Shown piece by piece: positions 8,905-18,388 of a stretch of 64,000 nucleotides of DNA. The notes beneath the pieces were generated by a model. It had not been told where the DNA came from, ran no database searches, and worked only from the letters and a program-made list of their open reading frames with translations. Made by a program: the position numbers and the translations under genes. The DNA is from a candidate division BRC1 bacterium ADurb.Bin183 (GTDB taxonomy: Bacteria; Sumerlaeota; Sumerlaeia; MWCT01): NCBI GenBank assembly GCA_002070185.1, contig MWCT01000006.1, forward strand, positions 129,001-193,000, in the 5' to 3' direction. Each line of letters opens with the position of its first letter. Position 1 is the stretch's first letter.

Positions 8905-11607
8905 TCACCGCAAAATGAAAACGCTCGTTTTCACTGGAGCTGTTTCAGCAACAAAAAAGCTCAAAACCGCCATCATAACATCCCGTCTTTGCTGCTTTTC
9001 ATAAATCGTCTCAAATGGAAAACCAAAATAAATAATCTTTGACGCTTTGGTTCCGCCGTCAACCATCCCGGAAAAAAGCACACCCGCAACATTTGTCCCC
9101 GTTGTCCCATAATAAAGCGCCGCGGCGCTCCCATTTTTCGGCTCAATAAGATCCGGATATTTGACATTATACGACCCATGATTCCCGTCATCAAAATTGA
9201 AACTCAGCCCATTAAATACCGTCCCTGCAACACCTCTCACAAACCGCGAACCCGCATTGTCGTTGAGATACCCAGCCTTCAGATAGTTCTCAAAAAATAC
9301 GGAATCGTTTGGGTCGCCGTTTGAAAAGGTATTCAACGTATCCGCCTTTTCAGATAGATCCCAGCCTATCTCCGAGCCTGAAACAAAAAGTTTCCCGCCC
9401 GACTTGAGATAATCCTCGATGATGGTCTGTTCCTCTTTGCTGAAAGTTTCGCTCTCCGTAGATTCCTGCCCGCACATCCAGATGACAATATCGTAATTGC
9501 CCAGCGTGACCGCGCCTTCCACAACATATTCATTTGCGCAAGAATCAAAACGATAATTCGCAAGCGCCTCCGCATATCTTTCCAAAAGCGTGTGATTGCC
9601 CAGACCATACTGGCTGTTCCAACGGTCATACCTATCCACAATTAAAATCCTGTCGCCATAATCATGCAAAGGCAGCGCGCAGACATAAACGTCCGAATCT
9701 GCGCTTGCTCCTCCGCCGCCGATTGCCTGAATCTTGAATGCATACTGGGAAACCGGATTCAATCCGCTTATTATTGCCGCGTTGTCTCCGGATTTCAATT
9801 GTGATTCATCCCTGATTTGCGTCCATGACCCATTGTTGATTTTTTGAAATAAACGATATCCCGCGCTGGCATAACCCTGCCATTCCACCGTGATGGAATC
9901 AGCCCCCGAGCGCCTTGCCGCCTTAAACGTCGGCGCCTCAGCGGGCAAATCAAAATAATTGACAACCGCATTCATGACGCTGTTGCTTTTTGTCTGCGGA
10001 TAAATTGTCTCAAAGGGAAAGCCCATGTTAACGACCGTGCCGAAAGAAGGGGAGGAGTGATACACGCAGGCATTCGCGCCTCCGTCATACGTCAGCCCAA
10101 CGATTGCCCCGTTCATCGGCGCAAGCGTGTCCGGCGTCGCAACATTATAAGTTCCATGTGTCCCATCATCAAAACTGAATTCAAGCCCTTCAAAAATCGA
10201 GCCCGCCTTTCCCTGAACATGATACACCTCCGCATCATCTGCGACATATCCCGCTCGCAGATATTCATTGTAAAAAGTGCGATCGTTGGGTGAACCATTT
10301 TTGTGAGACGCCCAGTCCGCTCGATAATCCAAATCCCAGCCAATCTCAGAGCCAGAAACAAAAAGACGTCCGCCGTTTTTTAAATAATCCATCACATGCA
10401 GCTGCTCAGCCCATGAAAAAGTCTCGTCAAAAGTGGATTCCTCAGCTAGTATCCAAACAACCGATTCATAATCGCCCAGAGCCGTCTGTTCATTCACCAC
10501 AAATTCATTGGCGCAATAATCAAAGCCCGCGCCGCAGGAACCGAGCGCGTTTCCCACCCGAGTTAAAAAAGTGTGATTAGCACCGAATTGCTGACGAAAA
10601 CGGTCTGCGCCATCAACAAGCAATACACGAGGCTCAAAACCATCGTCCCTCCACGCGGCCACTGCCGAATCAATAGATTCGCTGTTGCCCGCATTCAAAG
10701 CCCTCATCTTGAAAAAATAAGTCGTATCAGGCTGCAGTCCGGAAACCTCGCAGCTACGTGTGCTGGATGTGATTTCATCAAAATCGCGAAGCAATCGCCA
10801 AACCGCCCCGTCAACGCTCAAATAAAGACGGAAGCCTCTATCCGCCTGCCCGTCCCATTTGATAATCAAACGCTCAACGCCGCTTTTGATAATGGATTGA
10901 ATCGTCGGCTCGGGATAGTCATAAACCTTGTATGTGGATTTATTATATCGAATCGGCGTATATCCATCAAAGTTCCCCGCCGAACGCGAAAGAGAGCGAT
11001 GGATTACCCGCCATGTCCCGCCGCTGGAGGTGGATTCATAAACCATCATCGTATCAATGCCTGAAATATAACAATCAAAAAGACGAATATGCCCCGGAAT
11101 CAAAATGGCGTCCCCCATCCGAAGATTATCCCACTCGATGTAATTGGCAACATTCATAAAATTGCTCGTAGCATACCGTCCGGATGTCCAAGTATTGGAA
11201 ACATACCCCGAACAATCCGTGCCTGCGCTGCAACTGTCGTAAGAAGTCCCGGCAGGAGAACTGCACCATTTATTCCCCGCAACATCCCCTTCTGTTAATC
11301 GCAAAAGATATTGCCTTGTCGTATCCGCGCCGCCCCAGCAATATTTCATGCCATTTTTCCATCCCAGCTTCTTGTCTGGACATGTTGAACCCGCGCATCC
11401 CTCCGGAACGGAGCTGTCTTTGATATTATCCGCGCCCACATAATAATAAAGAGTCAAGTAGTCCTCGGCAATGGCGATAATCCTGTCCCGCCGCACATTG
11501 CTGCTAACTTTTCCATCATAAGGGTATTTGACAGCAAACAGCTGCGACGCGGGAAAAACCAATATAAAAAGAATGCATAGCGCAAAAAGCATCACATTTT
11601 TTTTCAT
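8905..11607 (-). CDS. Exported multidomain protein: NlpC/P60-like domain plus two FN3/Rossmann-like repeats
   Basis: A 900-residue protein with a clear signal peptide (1-25). Residues about 30-215 look like an NlpC/P60 cysteine hydrolase: TDCSGYV with Cys132 and a GHIRLF block with His173. After this come two copies of a module of about 320 residues. Each copy has a fibronectin type III-like domain (ending DTTYFFKMRALN in copy 1, VSQYAFKIQAIG in copy 2) and a domain that begins RVLLVDGADR/RILIVDRYDR and contains YLKxGGxLFVSGSEIGWDL. The second domain type resembles the ThuA/GATase-like fold seen in exported xanthan-lyase-like proteins. The start codon overlaps the stop codon of the upstream gene (TGATG), so translation is probably coupled. 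Likely a cell-surface or envelope protein acting on peptidoglycan or glycans; function is inferred. Confidence 0.7.
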   Translation of the reverse strand: MKKNVMLFALCILFILVFPASQLFAVKYPYDGKVSSNVRRDRIIAIAEDYLTLYYYVGADNIKDSSVPEGCAGSTCPDKKLGWKNGMKYCWGGADTTRQYLLRLTEGDVAGNKWCSSPAGTSYDSCSAGTDCSGYVSNTWTSGRYATSNFMNVANYIEWDNLRMGDAILIPGHIRLFDCYISGIDTMMVYESTSSGGTWRVIHRSLSRSAGNFDGYTPIRYNKSTYKVYDYPEPTIQSIIKSGVERLIIKWDGQADRGFRLYLSVDGAVWRLLRDFDEITSSTRSCEVSGLQPDTTYFFKMRALNAGNSESIDSAVAAWRDDGFEPRVLLVDGADRFRQQFGANHTFLTRVGNALGSCGAGFDYCANEFVVNEQTALGDYESVVWILAEESTFDETFSWAEQLHVMDYLKNGGRLFVSGSEIGWDLDYRADWASHKNGSPNDRTFYNEYLRAGYVADDAEVYHVQGKAGSIFEGLEFSFDDGTHGTYNVATPDTLAPMNGAIVGLTYDGGANACVYHSSPSFGTVVNMGFPFETIYPQTKSNSVMNAVVNYFDLPAEAPTFKAARRSGADSITVEWQGYASAGYRLFQKINNGSWTQIRDESQLKSGDNAAIISGLNPVSQYAFKIQAIGGGGASADSDVYVCALPLHDYGDRILIVDRYDRWNSQYGLGNHTLLERYAEALANYRFDSCANEYVVEGAVTLGNYDIVIWMCGQESTESETFSKEEQTIIEDYLKSGGKLFVSGSEIGWDLSEKADTLNTFSNGDPNDSVFFENYLKAGYLNDNAGSRFVRGVAGTVFNGLSFNFDDGNHGSYNVKYPDLIEPKNGSAAALYYGTTGTNVAGVLFSGMVDGGTKASKIIYFGFPFETIYEKQQRRDVMMAVLSFFVAETAPVKTSVFILR

Positions 11608-12533
11608 CAGTCAACACCTCCAAACCGCAGGATGCGAACACCATCCGGCATCGTTAACATCTGATACACCGAACCGTCCGGCGTAACTTCAGTTTTTTTG
11701 TAAACCGTTGTAAAATATCTGTTTTCCATATCAAACACCGCGAGGCGTTTCCCTTGAATAGAATAACGATGAACCTGTAACCCAACCTTTGTGCCGGCAA
11801 TACGCTCAACCTCAACATAAAGATTTCCCGCATCATCCGCACCCTTGAACAAAACCGCTCCCGCCGTTGTGCCATCCAATTGAATCAGGATGCTGATAAT
11901 ATCCTTCCCTTCAGAATCAAACCCAATAAGACGAACAACATTCCTATCCAAACGTTTGATAATAAACTCCGCAGCTGGCAATTTATTATTCTGGGCGGGC
12001 TTTTTGACGCGCGGCGCTTCCGCTTTGTAAACCATCTGCGAAACCGTTCGCGCGCACAAATAACCCTCGGAATTGATGAAAATCTCATTGCCGTATCCCT
12101 CAACCAATTTAAGGCTTTTGCCCGCGCTCCTTGCAAGGCGGTGCGATCCTTTTTTGCCTTGGGCGTCAAACGCCGCAATCCGCTCTCCCTCCTGAATAAA
12201 AACGCCGCCCGCTCCATCGCCGCAAATCGCCCAACCGTTCATATTTTCAGCAACCGTGCGAACTTCGTTTTTCTCAACGAGCACAACTTTTTGATGAACC
12301 GAATCTAAAATAAATATCCCCGAACCATCCGCGCAAAAAGAGAGCGGACCGCATCTTTCCACCTCCGGCTGATTGATAAGACCAATCTGTCCCGCTTCAT
12401 CGCCCCACGGCAGATGGCAGACCAGCTCCGCCACCTGCCCAAAAACAGAGCCGCAAAAAATTATAAACAATACCAACAGCGGCAATATCATCGTCGAAGC
12501 AGCAGAACTTCTGAAAAATCTATCCATGCCCAA
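11607..12533 (-). CDS. Exported protein of unknown function, possibly beta-propeller
   Basis: A 308-residue protein with an N-terminal hydrophobic signal segment ending near FGQVAEL. The rest is rich in short beta-strand patterns such as GDGAGGVFIQEGERIAAFDAQG and PDGSVYQMLTMPDGVRILRF, which resemble NHL or YVTN-like propeller blades, but no family motif is firm. It is translationally coupled to the 900-residue exported protein downstream, so the two are likely made together and may act together in the envelope. No enzyme residues are evident. I do not recognise a named family. Confidence 0.65.
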   Translation of the reverse strand: MGMDRFFRSSAASTMILPLLVLFIIFCGSVFGQVAELVCHLPWGDEAGQIGLINQPEVERCGPLSFCADGSGIFILDSVHQKVVLVEKNEVRTVAENMNGWAICGDGAGGVFIQEGERIAAFDAQGKKGSHRLARSAGKSLKLVEGYGNEIFINSEGYLCARTVSQMVYKAEAPRVKKPAQNNKLPAAEFIIKRLDRNVVRLIGFDSEGKDIISILIQLDGTTAGAVLFKGADDAGNLYVEVERIAGTKVGLQVHRYSIQGKRLAVFDMENRYFTTVYKKTEVTPDGSVYQMLTMPDGVRILRFGGVD

Positions 12534-12703
12534 CCCCCTAAAAAAGAATATACAAAAAATAAAAATCCTTTTTTTGCATCTTAATTAATTCCCAGTAAGT
12601 CTTAAAAATATTCGCGGCAAGCTTAAAAACAGTTGATTTTCAATAACGGGCGTATATGGTTTCATTTCTAAATATTAATACGTTTAACAAACAAGGTGTT
12701 TTT

Positions 12704-14161
12704 ATGTCTTTGAGGTTAATAACAATGACCCTTTTTCTGGGAATGCTCGCACTGGCAGCAGCTGAAATTCCGGCGGGCGATCAGCCTTCTTCCTTCACCA
12801 GCTCTTATGATGGCACCATCCAGCCATATCGTATGTATATACCGGAAGGCAAGACCGCCGGCAACCCCCTGCCGCTGGCGGTGGTTCTTCATGGCAAGGG
12901 CGTGGATCAAAATGCCTGGTTCGAATTCACCCCAGTCAAAGAATATGCCCAACAATTCGGATATGCCATCGCTGCGCCTTTGGGAAGGGGCGATTATTTC
13001 TATCGCGGCGCCGCCGAACAGGACGTTCTCGATGTTATTGAAGATGTCAAAAAGAAGATACCCATTGACCCCGACCGCATCTATCTCATGGGTCATTCAA
13101 TGGGCGGTTGGGGATGCTGGTGGATAGGCTTGCGCCAGCCCGACCTCTTTGCCACAATCTGCCCCATGTCCGGTTTTGCCCTGACCGAACTCCTCTTCAA
13201 CGCCACCCATCTCGACCCCTTTATCATTCATGATACCGACGATCCCATCGTGCCCGTTGAGCAATCCCGCTGGCCTGCTCAAAAATTATCCGAATACGGC
13301 ATATCATTCCGCTATCGCGAAGAAAGCGGTTATGGTCATAAAAGCAAAATGATAGGCGATAATTTCCCCCGTCTCTTTGAGTGGATGAACGCACACCGCC
13401 GCGACCCAAAACCCAAAAACATCTTTTTTGTCACCCGAACGCCCGCAAGAGGAAGGGCATACTGGCTGCAAATTCTGGGAACGGAAAAATTCCCCTATCC
13501 CGCCATCGCCAATGCCCAGATTGGCAAACCCAACCGCGTCCTGTTGAAAACCGATAACGTCACAAGCATCGCCGTCAACCTTGCGGAACTCCCTCTCAAT
13601 GCGGAAGGCGATATCGAAGTTAGCATGGACCAGATTGGAAATTTCACAATAAAGGAAAAAAGCGGATGGGCAGTTTTTGCAAAAAACGCAGATAATGAAA
13701 AATGGTCATATTACCACAACCCCGCCTCCGCGCTTCCCCATAAACAAAGCCCCACTGTAATGAACGTTCCAAAAGGAGCCGCCGAATTCACAAGCCCAAC
13801 GCTGCTCACATCGTGGGCTTCTAAAAAACTTTGCGAAGAAATCGGCGCAGACCTATGCCTTTTCCTCGACGATTCCTTTCAACATTCTGGCGGAAACCTG
13901 ACAGAAGATTCCATTATTGACCTTTTTGTCTATCCCGAAGACCGCCTTGCTCAGTTTATCTACAAAGGCGAAGATCTGCCCAGACACATCAACCAGCCCG
14001 CCCGCTTTTTCCCGCTCGACAGCATCAACCTCAAGACGCGGAAAAGTTCGCAACTTGTCATCGCGCCGGTCAATCTTGCCAATAAAATGAATGTGAAATA
14101 TGAACTTCTGCCGGATACGGTTGGAATTTACCTGCTTCGCGCGCTCAAAAAAGCGCCATGA
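12704..14161 (+). CDS. Exported alpha/beta-hydrolase (esterase) with a C-terminal 5'-nucleotidase-C-like domain
   Basis: The 485-residue protein starts at an ATG five bases after AAGGTG and has a signal peptide (LFLGMLALAAAE). The first 260 residues are an alpha/beta-hydrolase of the PHB-depolymerase/feruloyl-esterase kind: oxyanion region VVLHGKG, nucleophile elbow GHSMGG (Ser132), acid in HDTDDPIVP and His in GYGHKSK. The last 130 residues (IGADLCLFLDDSFQHSGGNLT and following) resemble the C-terminal substrate domain of 5'-nucleotidases, including the pattern around GAD-x-N/D...G-x-LT-x-D. A small beta domain lies between. The fusion is unusual; the C-terminal assignment is by pattern only. 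It probably hydrolyses an ester in the periplasm or outside. An upstream ATG at 12656 lacks a ribosome-binding site. Confidence 0.7.
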   Translation: MSLRLITMTLFLGMLALAAAEIPAGDQPSSFTSSYDGTIQPYRMYIPEGKTAGNPLPLAVVLHGKGVDQNAWFEFTPVKEYAQQFGYAIAAPLGRGDYFYRGAAEQDVLDVIEDVKKKIPIDPDRIYLMGHSMGGWGCWWIGLRQPDLFATICPMSGFALTELLFNATHLDPFIIHDTDDPIVPVEQSRWPAQKLSEYGISFRYREESGYGHKSKMIGDNFPRLFEWMNAHRRDPKPKNIFFVTRTPARGRAYWLQILGTEKFPYPAIANAQIGKPNRVLLKTDNVTSIAVNLAELPLNAEGDIEVSMDQIGNFTIKEKSGWAVFAKNADNEKWSYYHNPASALPHKQSPTVMNVPKGAAEFTSPTLLTSWASKKLCEEIGADLCLFLDDSFQHSGGNLTEDSIIDLFVYPEDRLAQFIYKGEDLPRHINQPARFFPLDSINLKTRKSSQLVIAPVNLANKMNVKYELLPDTVGIYLLRALKKAP

Positions 14162-14178
14162 GCCGGCGCAAAGAATCA

Positions 14179-14718
14179 TTATACTCTGCCATTCAGACCG
14201 GTTAAAAATGCCTTGCGGTTGATATCAATCAGCGACGCCTTTTTGCCCGTTAGCAAATCAGGCAGCGTCCGCTCGATAAAAGTTTCGCGCTTGATAAGAT
14301 GAGTTCGAGAGATTAAAGCCCCCAGCATAACCGTATTTGCAACTCGAATATCGCCCAGCTGCCCCGCCAGTTCCGTCGCGCGGACACCGAAATACTCCGC
14401 ATCTTTACGCTTTTTTTGCAAATCAGTCAAAGAAACATTATATATAATTAAACCGCCCTTTAATACATTATGCTGAAATTTTTCCAGCGAGGGTTGATTC
14501 AGCGCTATTAAAATATCCGGGAAGTTCACCACAGGAGAATAAATCTCGCAATCCTTCAAAATCACAGCGCAGTGGGCTGTGCCGCCCCGCATTTCCGGAC
14601 CGTAGGAAGGCACAAACGCCACCTTTTTTTTCTCCAGCATCCCAGCGTGCGCCAGCAACGTTCCCGCCATGACAACACCTTGTCCGCCGAATCCGGCGAT
14701 GATTAATTTTTTTTCCAT
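14179..14718 (-). CDS. 2-oxoacid:ferredoxin oxidoreductase, gamma subunit
   Basis: A 179-residue gamma subunit beginning MEKKLIIAGFGGQGVVMAGTLL, the standard start of this family, with SYGPEMRGGTAHCAVI and NTVMLGAL further on. It almost certainly completes the alpha-beta pair encoded at 2884-4722, because no other such enzyme is visible. The start at 14718 is chosen over in-frame upstream codons because of the family start and a GGGAAGAG ribosome-binding site. It lies 16 bases after the sigma54-activator gene and on the same strand, so the two probably share a transcript. That separates the gamma gene from its partners by nearly 10 kb, whereas the genes are normally adjacent. Confidence 0.9.
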   Translation of the reverse strand: MEKKLIIAGFGGQGVVMAGTLLAHAGMLEKKKVAFVPSYGPEMRGGTAHCAVILKDCEIYSPVVNFPDILIALNQPSLEKFQHNVLKGGLIIYNVSLTDLQKKRKDAEYFGVRATELAGQLGDIRVANTVMLGALISRTHLIKRETFIERTLPDLLTGKKASLIDINRKAFLTGLNGRV

Positions 14719-14734
14719 AGTTCTCTTCCCGGAT

Positions 14735-16645
14735 TTATTTGTTGATTCCGAAAATGCGGAGCTTTTTATCAAGGGTCGGACGGGATATGCCCAAAATCTC
14801 TGCCGCCTTTTTCTTTTGACCGTTGGCTTCATCCAACGCATGAAGAATCATTTGTTTTTGCGTCAGGTCTGTAACGCTCGAAAGAAGCCCGCCGGATTTG
14901 GAAAGCCCCTCACGCTCAGGAAATGAAGTCTGAACACGTATCCGATCCGGCAGATGCTGCTCGTCAATCAAATCCTCTTCCGTCAAAACCGCCATCTGCT
15001 CGAGGACGTTTCGCAATTCACGGACATTCCCAGGCCAGGTATAGGCAAGAAACGAACCGAGCACAGCGGAGGAAAACCGAAAGTTGCTCGGACGGCGCAG
15101 CGCAATCTGGATATTATCAAGAAAATGCTCCGCCAACTCCGGTATATCCTCCAAACGTTCCCGCAACGGCGGCACGGCAATCTCAATAGTGTTGATACGA
15201 AAAAATAAATCCTCTCTGAATTGCCCCTGCTTGACCATCGTCGGCAGATTTTTATTGGTGGCAAAAAGAAAACGCGCATTTGTATGAAGCGTTTGAGTGC
15301 CGCCCACGCGCATGAATTCCCTCGATTCCAAAACCCGCAATAACTTCGCCTGCATGAATAACGGCAGCTCGCCAATCTCATCAAAAAATATCGTCCCATT
15401 CTGAGCCAATTCAAATTTGCCCGGCTTGGAACGATATGCCCCTGTGAAGGCGCCCTTCTCATGGCCAAAAACCTCGGCTTCAAACAACTCAGGCGGAATG
15501 GAAGAACAATTCACGGCAATTAACGGTCCATCGGAAGCGCCGCTTTTTTCGTGAATTATCCGCGCCACAATCTCCTTGCCGGTGCCCGTTTCTCCTGTAA
15601 TCAAAATGTTGACAGGCTGCGCCGCCACCTGCTCGATTAATTTTTGCAGTTTCGCAATCGCATCGCTGCCCCCGATAAAGGCGTTGTCAGAATATTTATG
15701 CGATGCGACGCTGCTGGGCGCTATAATTGCCTGCATGCACGTAGAGGCAACCGAAGGCGCTAAATGATTTGCCAATACAGTCAAAAACGTGAGGGCGTTT
15801 TTCGAGAAAACATTGGGGCGTTTTGAGCCTAAAGCTATCAATCCAACAATCTTGCCTTCGTGAATGAAAGGCACAGCCATCTGCGAAGCCGGCATATCCC
15901 TCGGTATCTTCGTGGAATCTCCCTTCTCCATACGATCAAATATATTGTGAATCAAAACCCCTTTGCGCTGCATCAAAGTGGATTGAAGAATTTCAGAAAG
16001 GAAAAGCGTCTTTTTCTCTTTGGAAAAAATGACAATCGGCTCGTAATCATCCAGCCGAGCAAGACAAAAAACCGCGCTATCCGCATGAAATAGACCCATC
16101 AAATGCTTTGTCACACTGCGAAAATGGGGCGTTTCCTCGCCCTTCTCGCGGGAAAGCGTCAAAATATCTTGAATTGCCTGAAAATCATCTGGAGTCAGCA
16201 TATCGGTGCGGACATGGTCCGGTATGCTGATTTCATCAAAAAAGGAAACCGCCGCTGTGGATACTGTGACAAGGAAATGAGAACCGCCCCGTTCTGCCGC
16301 CATGCTCTGAGGATAATCCACCGATAAAAAGGTCTCCCCAAGCAACAGCACATCGCCATGCTTCACCCATTCATCGTCCATGATGCGCTTGCCGTTCAGA
16401 AAAACGCCATTCTTGCTCCCCAGATCCCGCACGATTAATCCGCTTTTGATTGGGCGCACAATCAGATGATATCGAGATATTTTGTTATCTTCAATAACAA
16501 AGTCGCAATCACTGGAACGTCCAAGAATGCAAGGCTCCTGAACCTTAAAACGCTTCCCACCGCCTGCGGGAGTGATCACCTGCAAACAGGGATACGGCTC
16601 CCCAAACACAAACCCTTCTTTTATGCTGTCTTTGTCATTAACCAT
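14735..16645 (-). CDS. FHA-GAF-sigma54 activator (AAA+)-Fis transcriptional regulator
   Basis: A 636-residue bacterial enhancer-binding protein. An N-terminal FHA domain has all phosphothreonine-binding marks: GRSSDCDFV (42-50), SRYH (57-60) and LGSKNG (75-80). A GAF domain covers about 155-310. The sigma54-interacting AAA+ domain has Walker A GETGTGKE (351-358), the sigma54 contact loop GAFTGA (398-403) and Walker B FFDEIGEL (420-427). A Fis-type helix-turn-helix ends the protein ([16 protein letters not shown]). It should activate sigma54 promoters when the FHA domain binds a Thr-phosphorylated partner. No Ser/Thr kinase gene is in view. It is transcribed divergently from the ECF sigma gene. 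Confidence 0.93.
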   Translation of the reverse strand: MVNDKDSIKEGFVFGEPYPCLQVITPAGGGKRFKVQEPCILGRSSDCDFVIEDNKISRYHLIVRPIKSGLIVRDLGSKNGVFLNGKRIMDDEWVKHGDVLLLGETFLSVDYPQSMAAERGGSHFLVTVSTAAVSFFDEISIPDHVRTDMLTPDDFQAIQDILTLSREKGEETPHFRSVTKHLMGLFHADSAVFCLARLDDYEPIVIFSKEKKTLFLSEILQSTLMQRKGVLIHNIFDRMEKGDSTKIPRDMPASQMAVPFIHEGKIVGLIALGSKRPNVFSKNALTFLTVLANHLAPSVASTCMQAIIAPSSVASHKYSDNAFIGGSDAIAKLQKLIEQVAAQPVNILITGETGTGKEIVARIIHEKSGASDGPLIAVNCSSIPPELFEAEVFGHEKGAFTGAYRSKPGKFELAQNGTIFFDEIGELPLFMQAKLLRVLESREFMRVGGTQTLHTNARFLFATNKNLPTMVKQGQFREDLFFRINTIEIAVPPLRERLEDIPELAEHFLDNIQIALRRPSNFRFSSAVLGSFLAYTWPGNVRELRNVLEQMAVLTEEDLIDEQHLPDRIRVQTSFPEREGLSKSGGLLSSVTDLTQKQMILHALDEANGQKKKAAEILGISRPTLDKKLRIFGINK

Positions 16646-16671
16646 ATTAATACATTAACAAAACAGGCGGT

Positions 16672-16742
16672 TGAATTCTTCAAAAAAAAATAAAATAAGT
16701 CAGAATTCATATTGATTATGAACATCGCTTTTATCCTATATT
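16672..16742. promoter_or_regulatory. Divergent intergenic region with inverted repeat
   Basis: The 138-base gap between the sigma54-activator gene (minus) and the ECF sigma gene (plus) holds the inverted repeat TGAATTCT (16672-16679) and AGAATTCA (16702-16709) with a 22-base A-rich spacer. A possible promoter for the plus side is TTGATT (16712-16717) with TATATT (16737-16742), though the 19-base spacer is long. An operator role is inference. Confidence 0.25.
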
Positions 16743-16783
16743 TTCGTTTCAGATGTCAATAATATTATCCGCAGAGTTTTTGA

Positions 16784-17410
16784 ATGTTTGATGATGACAC
16801 ACAGCTGATGATACGCTTTTCCACCGGCGAAGAAAACGCATTTGACCAGCTGTTTCAGCGCAACTCACGACGCGCGTATGATATTGCAATTCGATTTCTT
16901 GCCAATCCCGATGACGCAGAAGATATTGTTCAGGAGGCATTTCTCCGTATCTATACATCAAAAAAATCTTGGAGACTCAAAGCAAGTTTTAATACATGGC
17001 TATACCGTATTGTGGCAAATCTGTGCCTTAAAAAAATCCGAAAGGCGAAAATAATTCGATGGGAATCCTTGGATAGTAAAGAGGGCGCGCAAGAATTTGA
17101 CAACCCCTCCCCATTGCCTGATGAAACTGCAATCCAGCCCGATGAACAACTCCTGCGAAAAGAAACATCAGAACTTGTTCAAATGGCGGTGCAGAAGCTC
17201 CCGCCCGCCCAGCGCATGGCTGTAATACTCCATAAATTCGAAGCCCTTTCGTATAAGGAAATCTCCGAAGCAATGGAATGCTCCGTTCCAGCAGTTGAAT
17301 CCCTGCTCCATAGAGCAAAATTAAACCTGCGCAAAGAATTGCGACAGTTATTTTACAATCAACCGCAAGTTTTTGATGACTCGCGGGTTAATAAAAATAT
17401 GGGTGAATAA
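16784..17410 (+). CDS. ECF-type RNA polymerase sigma factor
   Basis: A 208-residue sigma factor with region 2 (AYDIAIRFLANPDDAEDIVQEAF, then FNTWLYRIVANLC) and region 4 (KLPPAQRMAVILHKFEALSYKEISEAM, then VESLLHRAKLNLRK), joined by an acidic linker as in ECF sigma factors. It is followed after two bases by a zinc-finger anti-sigma gene, the usual partner arrangement. Together with the downstream CnrX/Spy-like protein and a metal-binding protein it probably responds to envelope or metal stress. The ribosome-binding site is weak. Confidence 0.93.
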   Translation: MFDDDTQLMIRFSTGEENAFDQLFQRNSRRAYDIAIRFLANPDDAEDIVQEAFLRIYTSKKSWRLKASFNTWLYRIVANLCLKKIRKAKIIRWESLDSKEGAQEFDNPSPLPDETAIQPDEQLLRKETSELVQMAVQKLPPAQRMAVILHKFEALSYKEISEAMECSVPAVESLLHRAKLNLRKELRQLFYNQPQVFDDSRVNKNMGE

Positions 17411-17412
17411 TT

Positions 17413-17862
17413 ATGAAATGTTCGGAAGTCCAATGCCGATTGTCCGCATACCTTGATGGCGAACTTCAGCCGGCTCTTGCTGATGAAATCAAGGCTCATC
17501 TGGCGTGTTGCGAAGAGTGCCGCAAAGGCGCTAATGAACTGAACGAGGTTTATGACATCCTCTCCGCGTGGCGCGCCCCCGAACCGCAAATCGCCCTAAA
17601 ATTCGCAAAACCTGTCATTAAACACAGAAACGCCATCTTCCGATGGATGGCGGCGGCTGCTTGTATTGCCGGTTTCCTTGCAGGCGGCGTTATAGGGAAT
17701 ATCTTATGGAACAATTCTAAATTAACTTTAGATTCCTCTCCTGCGAACGAGATAATAACCTCATGGAATCTGGATGTGTTAGACGATTGGACTCGCGACT
17801 CTGTGGAAGCCGTTTACATGAATCTGGCTTCTTTGAACCGGGAGGTGGGCAACAATGAATAA
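17413..17862 (+). CDS. Membrane-anchored zinc-finger anti-sigma factor
   Basis: The 149-residue protein begins with an anti-sigma zinc-binding (ZAS) domain: CRLSAYLDGEL and HLACCEEC, the H-x3-C-x2-C motif. A single membrane segment (about 76-95, MAAAACIAGFLAGGVIGNIL) follows, then a short periplasmic tail of about 50 residues. The layout fits an anti-sigma factor that holds the adjacent ECF sigma at the membrane until a periplasmic signal arrives. It overlaps the next gene by eight bases, so translation is probably coupled to the periplasmic sensor-like protein. Confidence 0.88.
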   Translation: MKCSEVQCRLSAYLDGELQPALADEIKAHLACCEECRKGANELNEVYDILSAWRAPEPQIALKFAKPVIKHRNAIFRWMAAAACIAGFLAGGVIGNILWNNSKLTLDSSPANEIITSWNLDVLDDWTRDSVEAVYMNLASLNREVGNNE

Positions 17863-18337
17863 AAAAACCTTGCTCCTCCTCATTATCTTCTTCACCGCCT
17901 TTACCCTTGTTTTGGGAGCTTATGGATTCCTTAAAAAAAATGCCGTTCGGCGCGCATCCGCTGATACTGGAAACTTCGAAAAAGAAACACTCCAATTAAC
18001 CAACGAGCAGAATATAAAAAAAGATGAGTTGCACAAAAAAATGTGCGCGGACATTCAGCCGCTGCGGGAAATCTCAAGCCAAAAACGCCTTGAGTTGATG
18101 CAACTCATTGCGCATGACCCGGCGGATAGGCAAGCCATTGATGCGAAACTCAAGGAAATTTCAAAAATACAAAATGATATGCAGCAGCGCATAGTCGAGC
18201 ATCTCCTTGAAATGAAAAAAATCCTGACACCCGCGCAGCAGCAAAAATTGTTTGATACCATGTGCGATGGATTGTGCGCAAAAGGGATGCATTCCCATTG
18301 CCGCAAAAGAGCTGGAAGTTGTTCCCCTTCTCAATAA
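17855..18337 (+). CDS. Membrane-anchored periplasmic metal-sensor-like protein (CnrX/Spy/CpxP superfamily)
   Basis: A 160-residue protein with one N-terminal membrane anchor (about 5-25) and a helical domain rich in Glu, Lys, Gln and Met (LTNEQNIKKDELHKK, then MQQRIVEHLLEMKKILTPAQQQKLF). The two LTxEQ/LTPAQ segments separated by about 75 residues are typical of the Spy/CpxP and heavy-metal-resistance (CnrX/NccX) families. The C-terminus carries several Cys and His residues (DTMCDGLCAKGMHSHCRKRAGSCS) that could bind metal. In CnrYXH the X protein senses Ni/Co and controls the sigma factor through the membrane anti-sigma. The same three-gene logic is present here; the metal is unknown. Confidence 0.75.
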   Translation: MNKKTLLLLIIFFTAFTLVLGAYGFLKKNAVRRASADTGNFEKETLQLTNEQNIKKDELHKKMCADIQPLREISSQKRLELMQLIAHDPADRQAIDAKLKEISKIQNDMQQRIVEHLLEMKKILTPAQQQKLFDTMCDGLCAKGMHSHCRKRAGSCSPSQ

Positions 18338-18388
18338 AGCTGCCTTAAAAAAAAATTTGTCCCGCCGAAAGTTTTTTTTCTTAAACGG

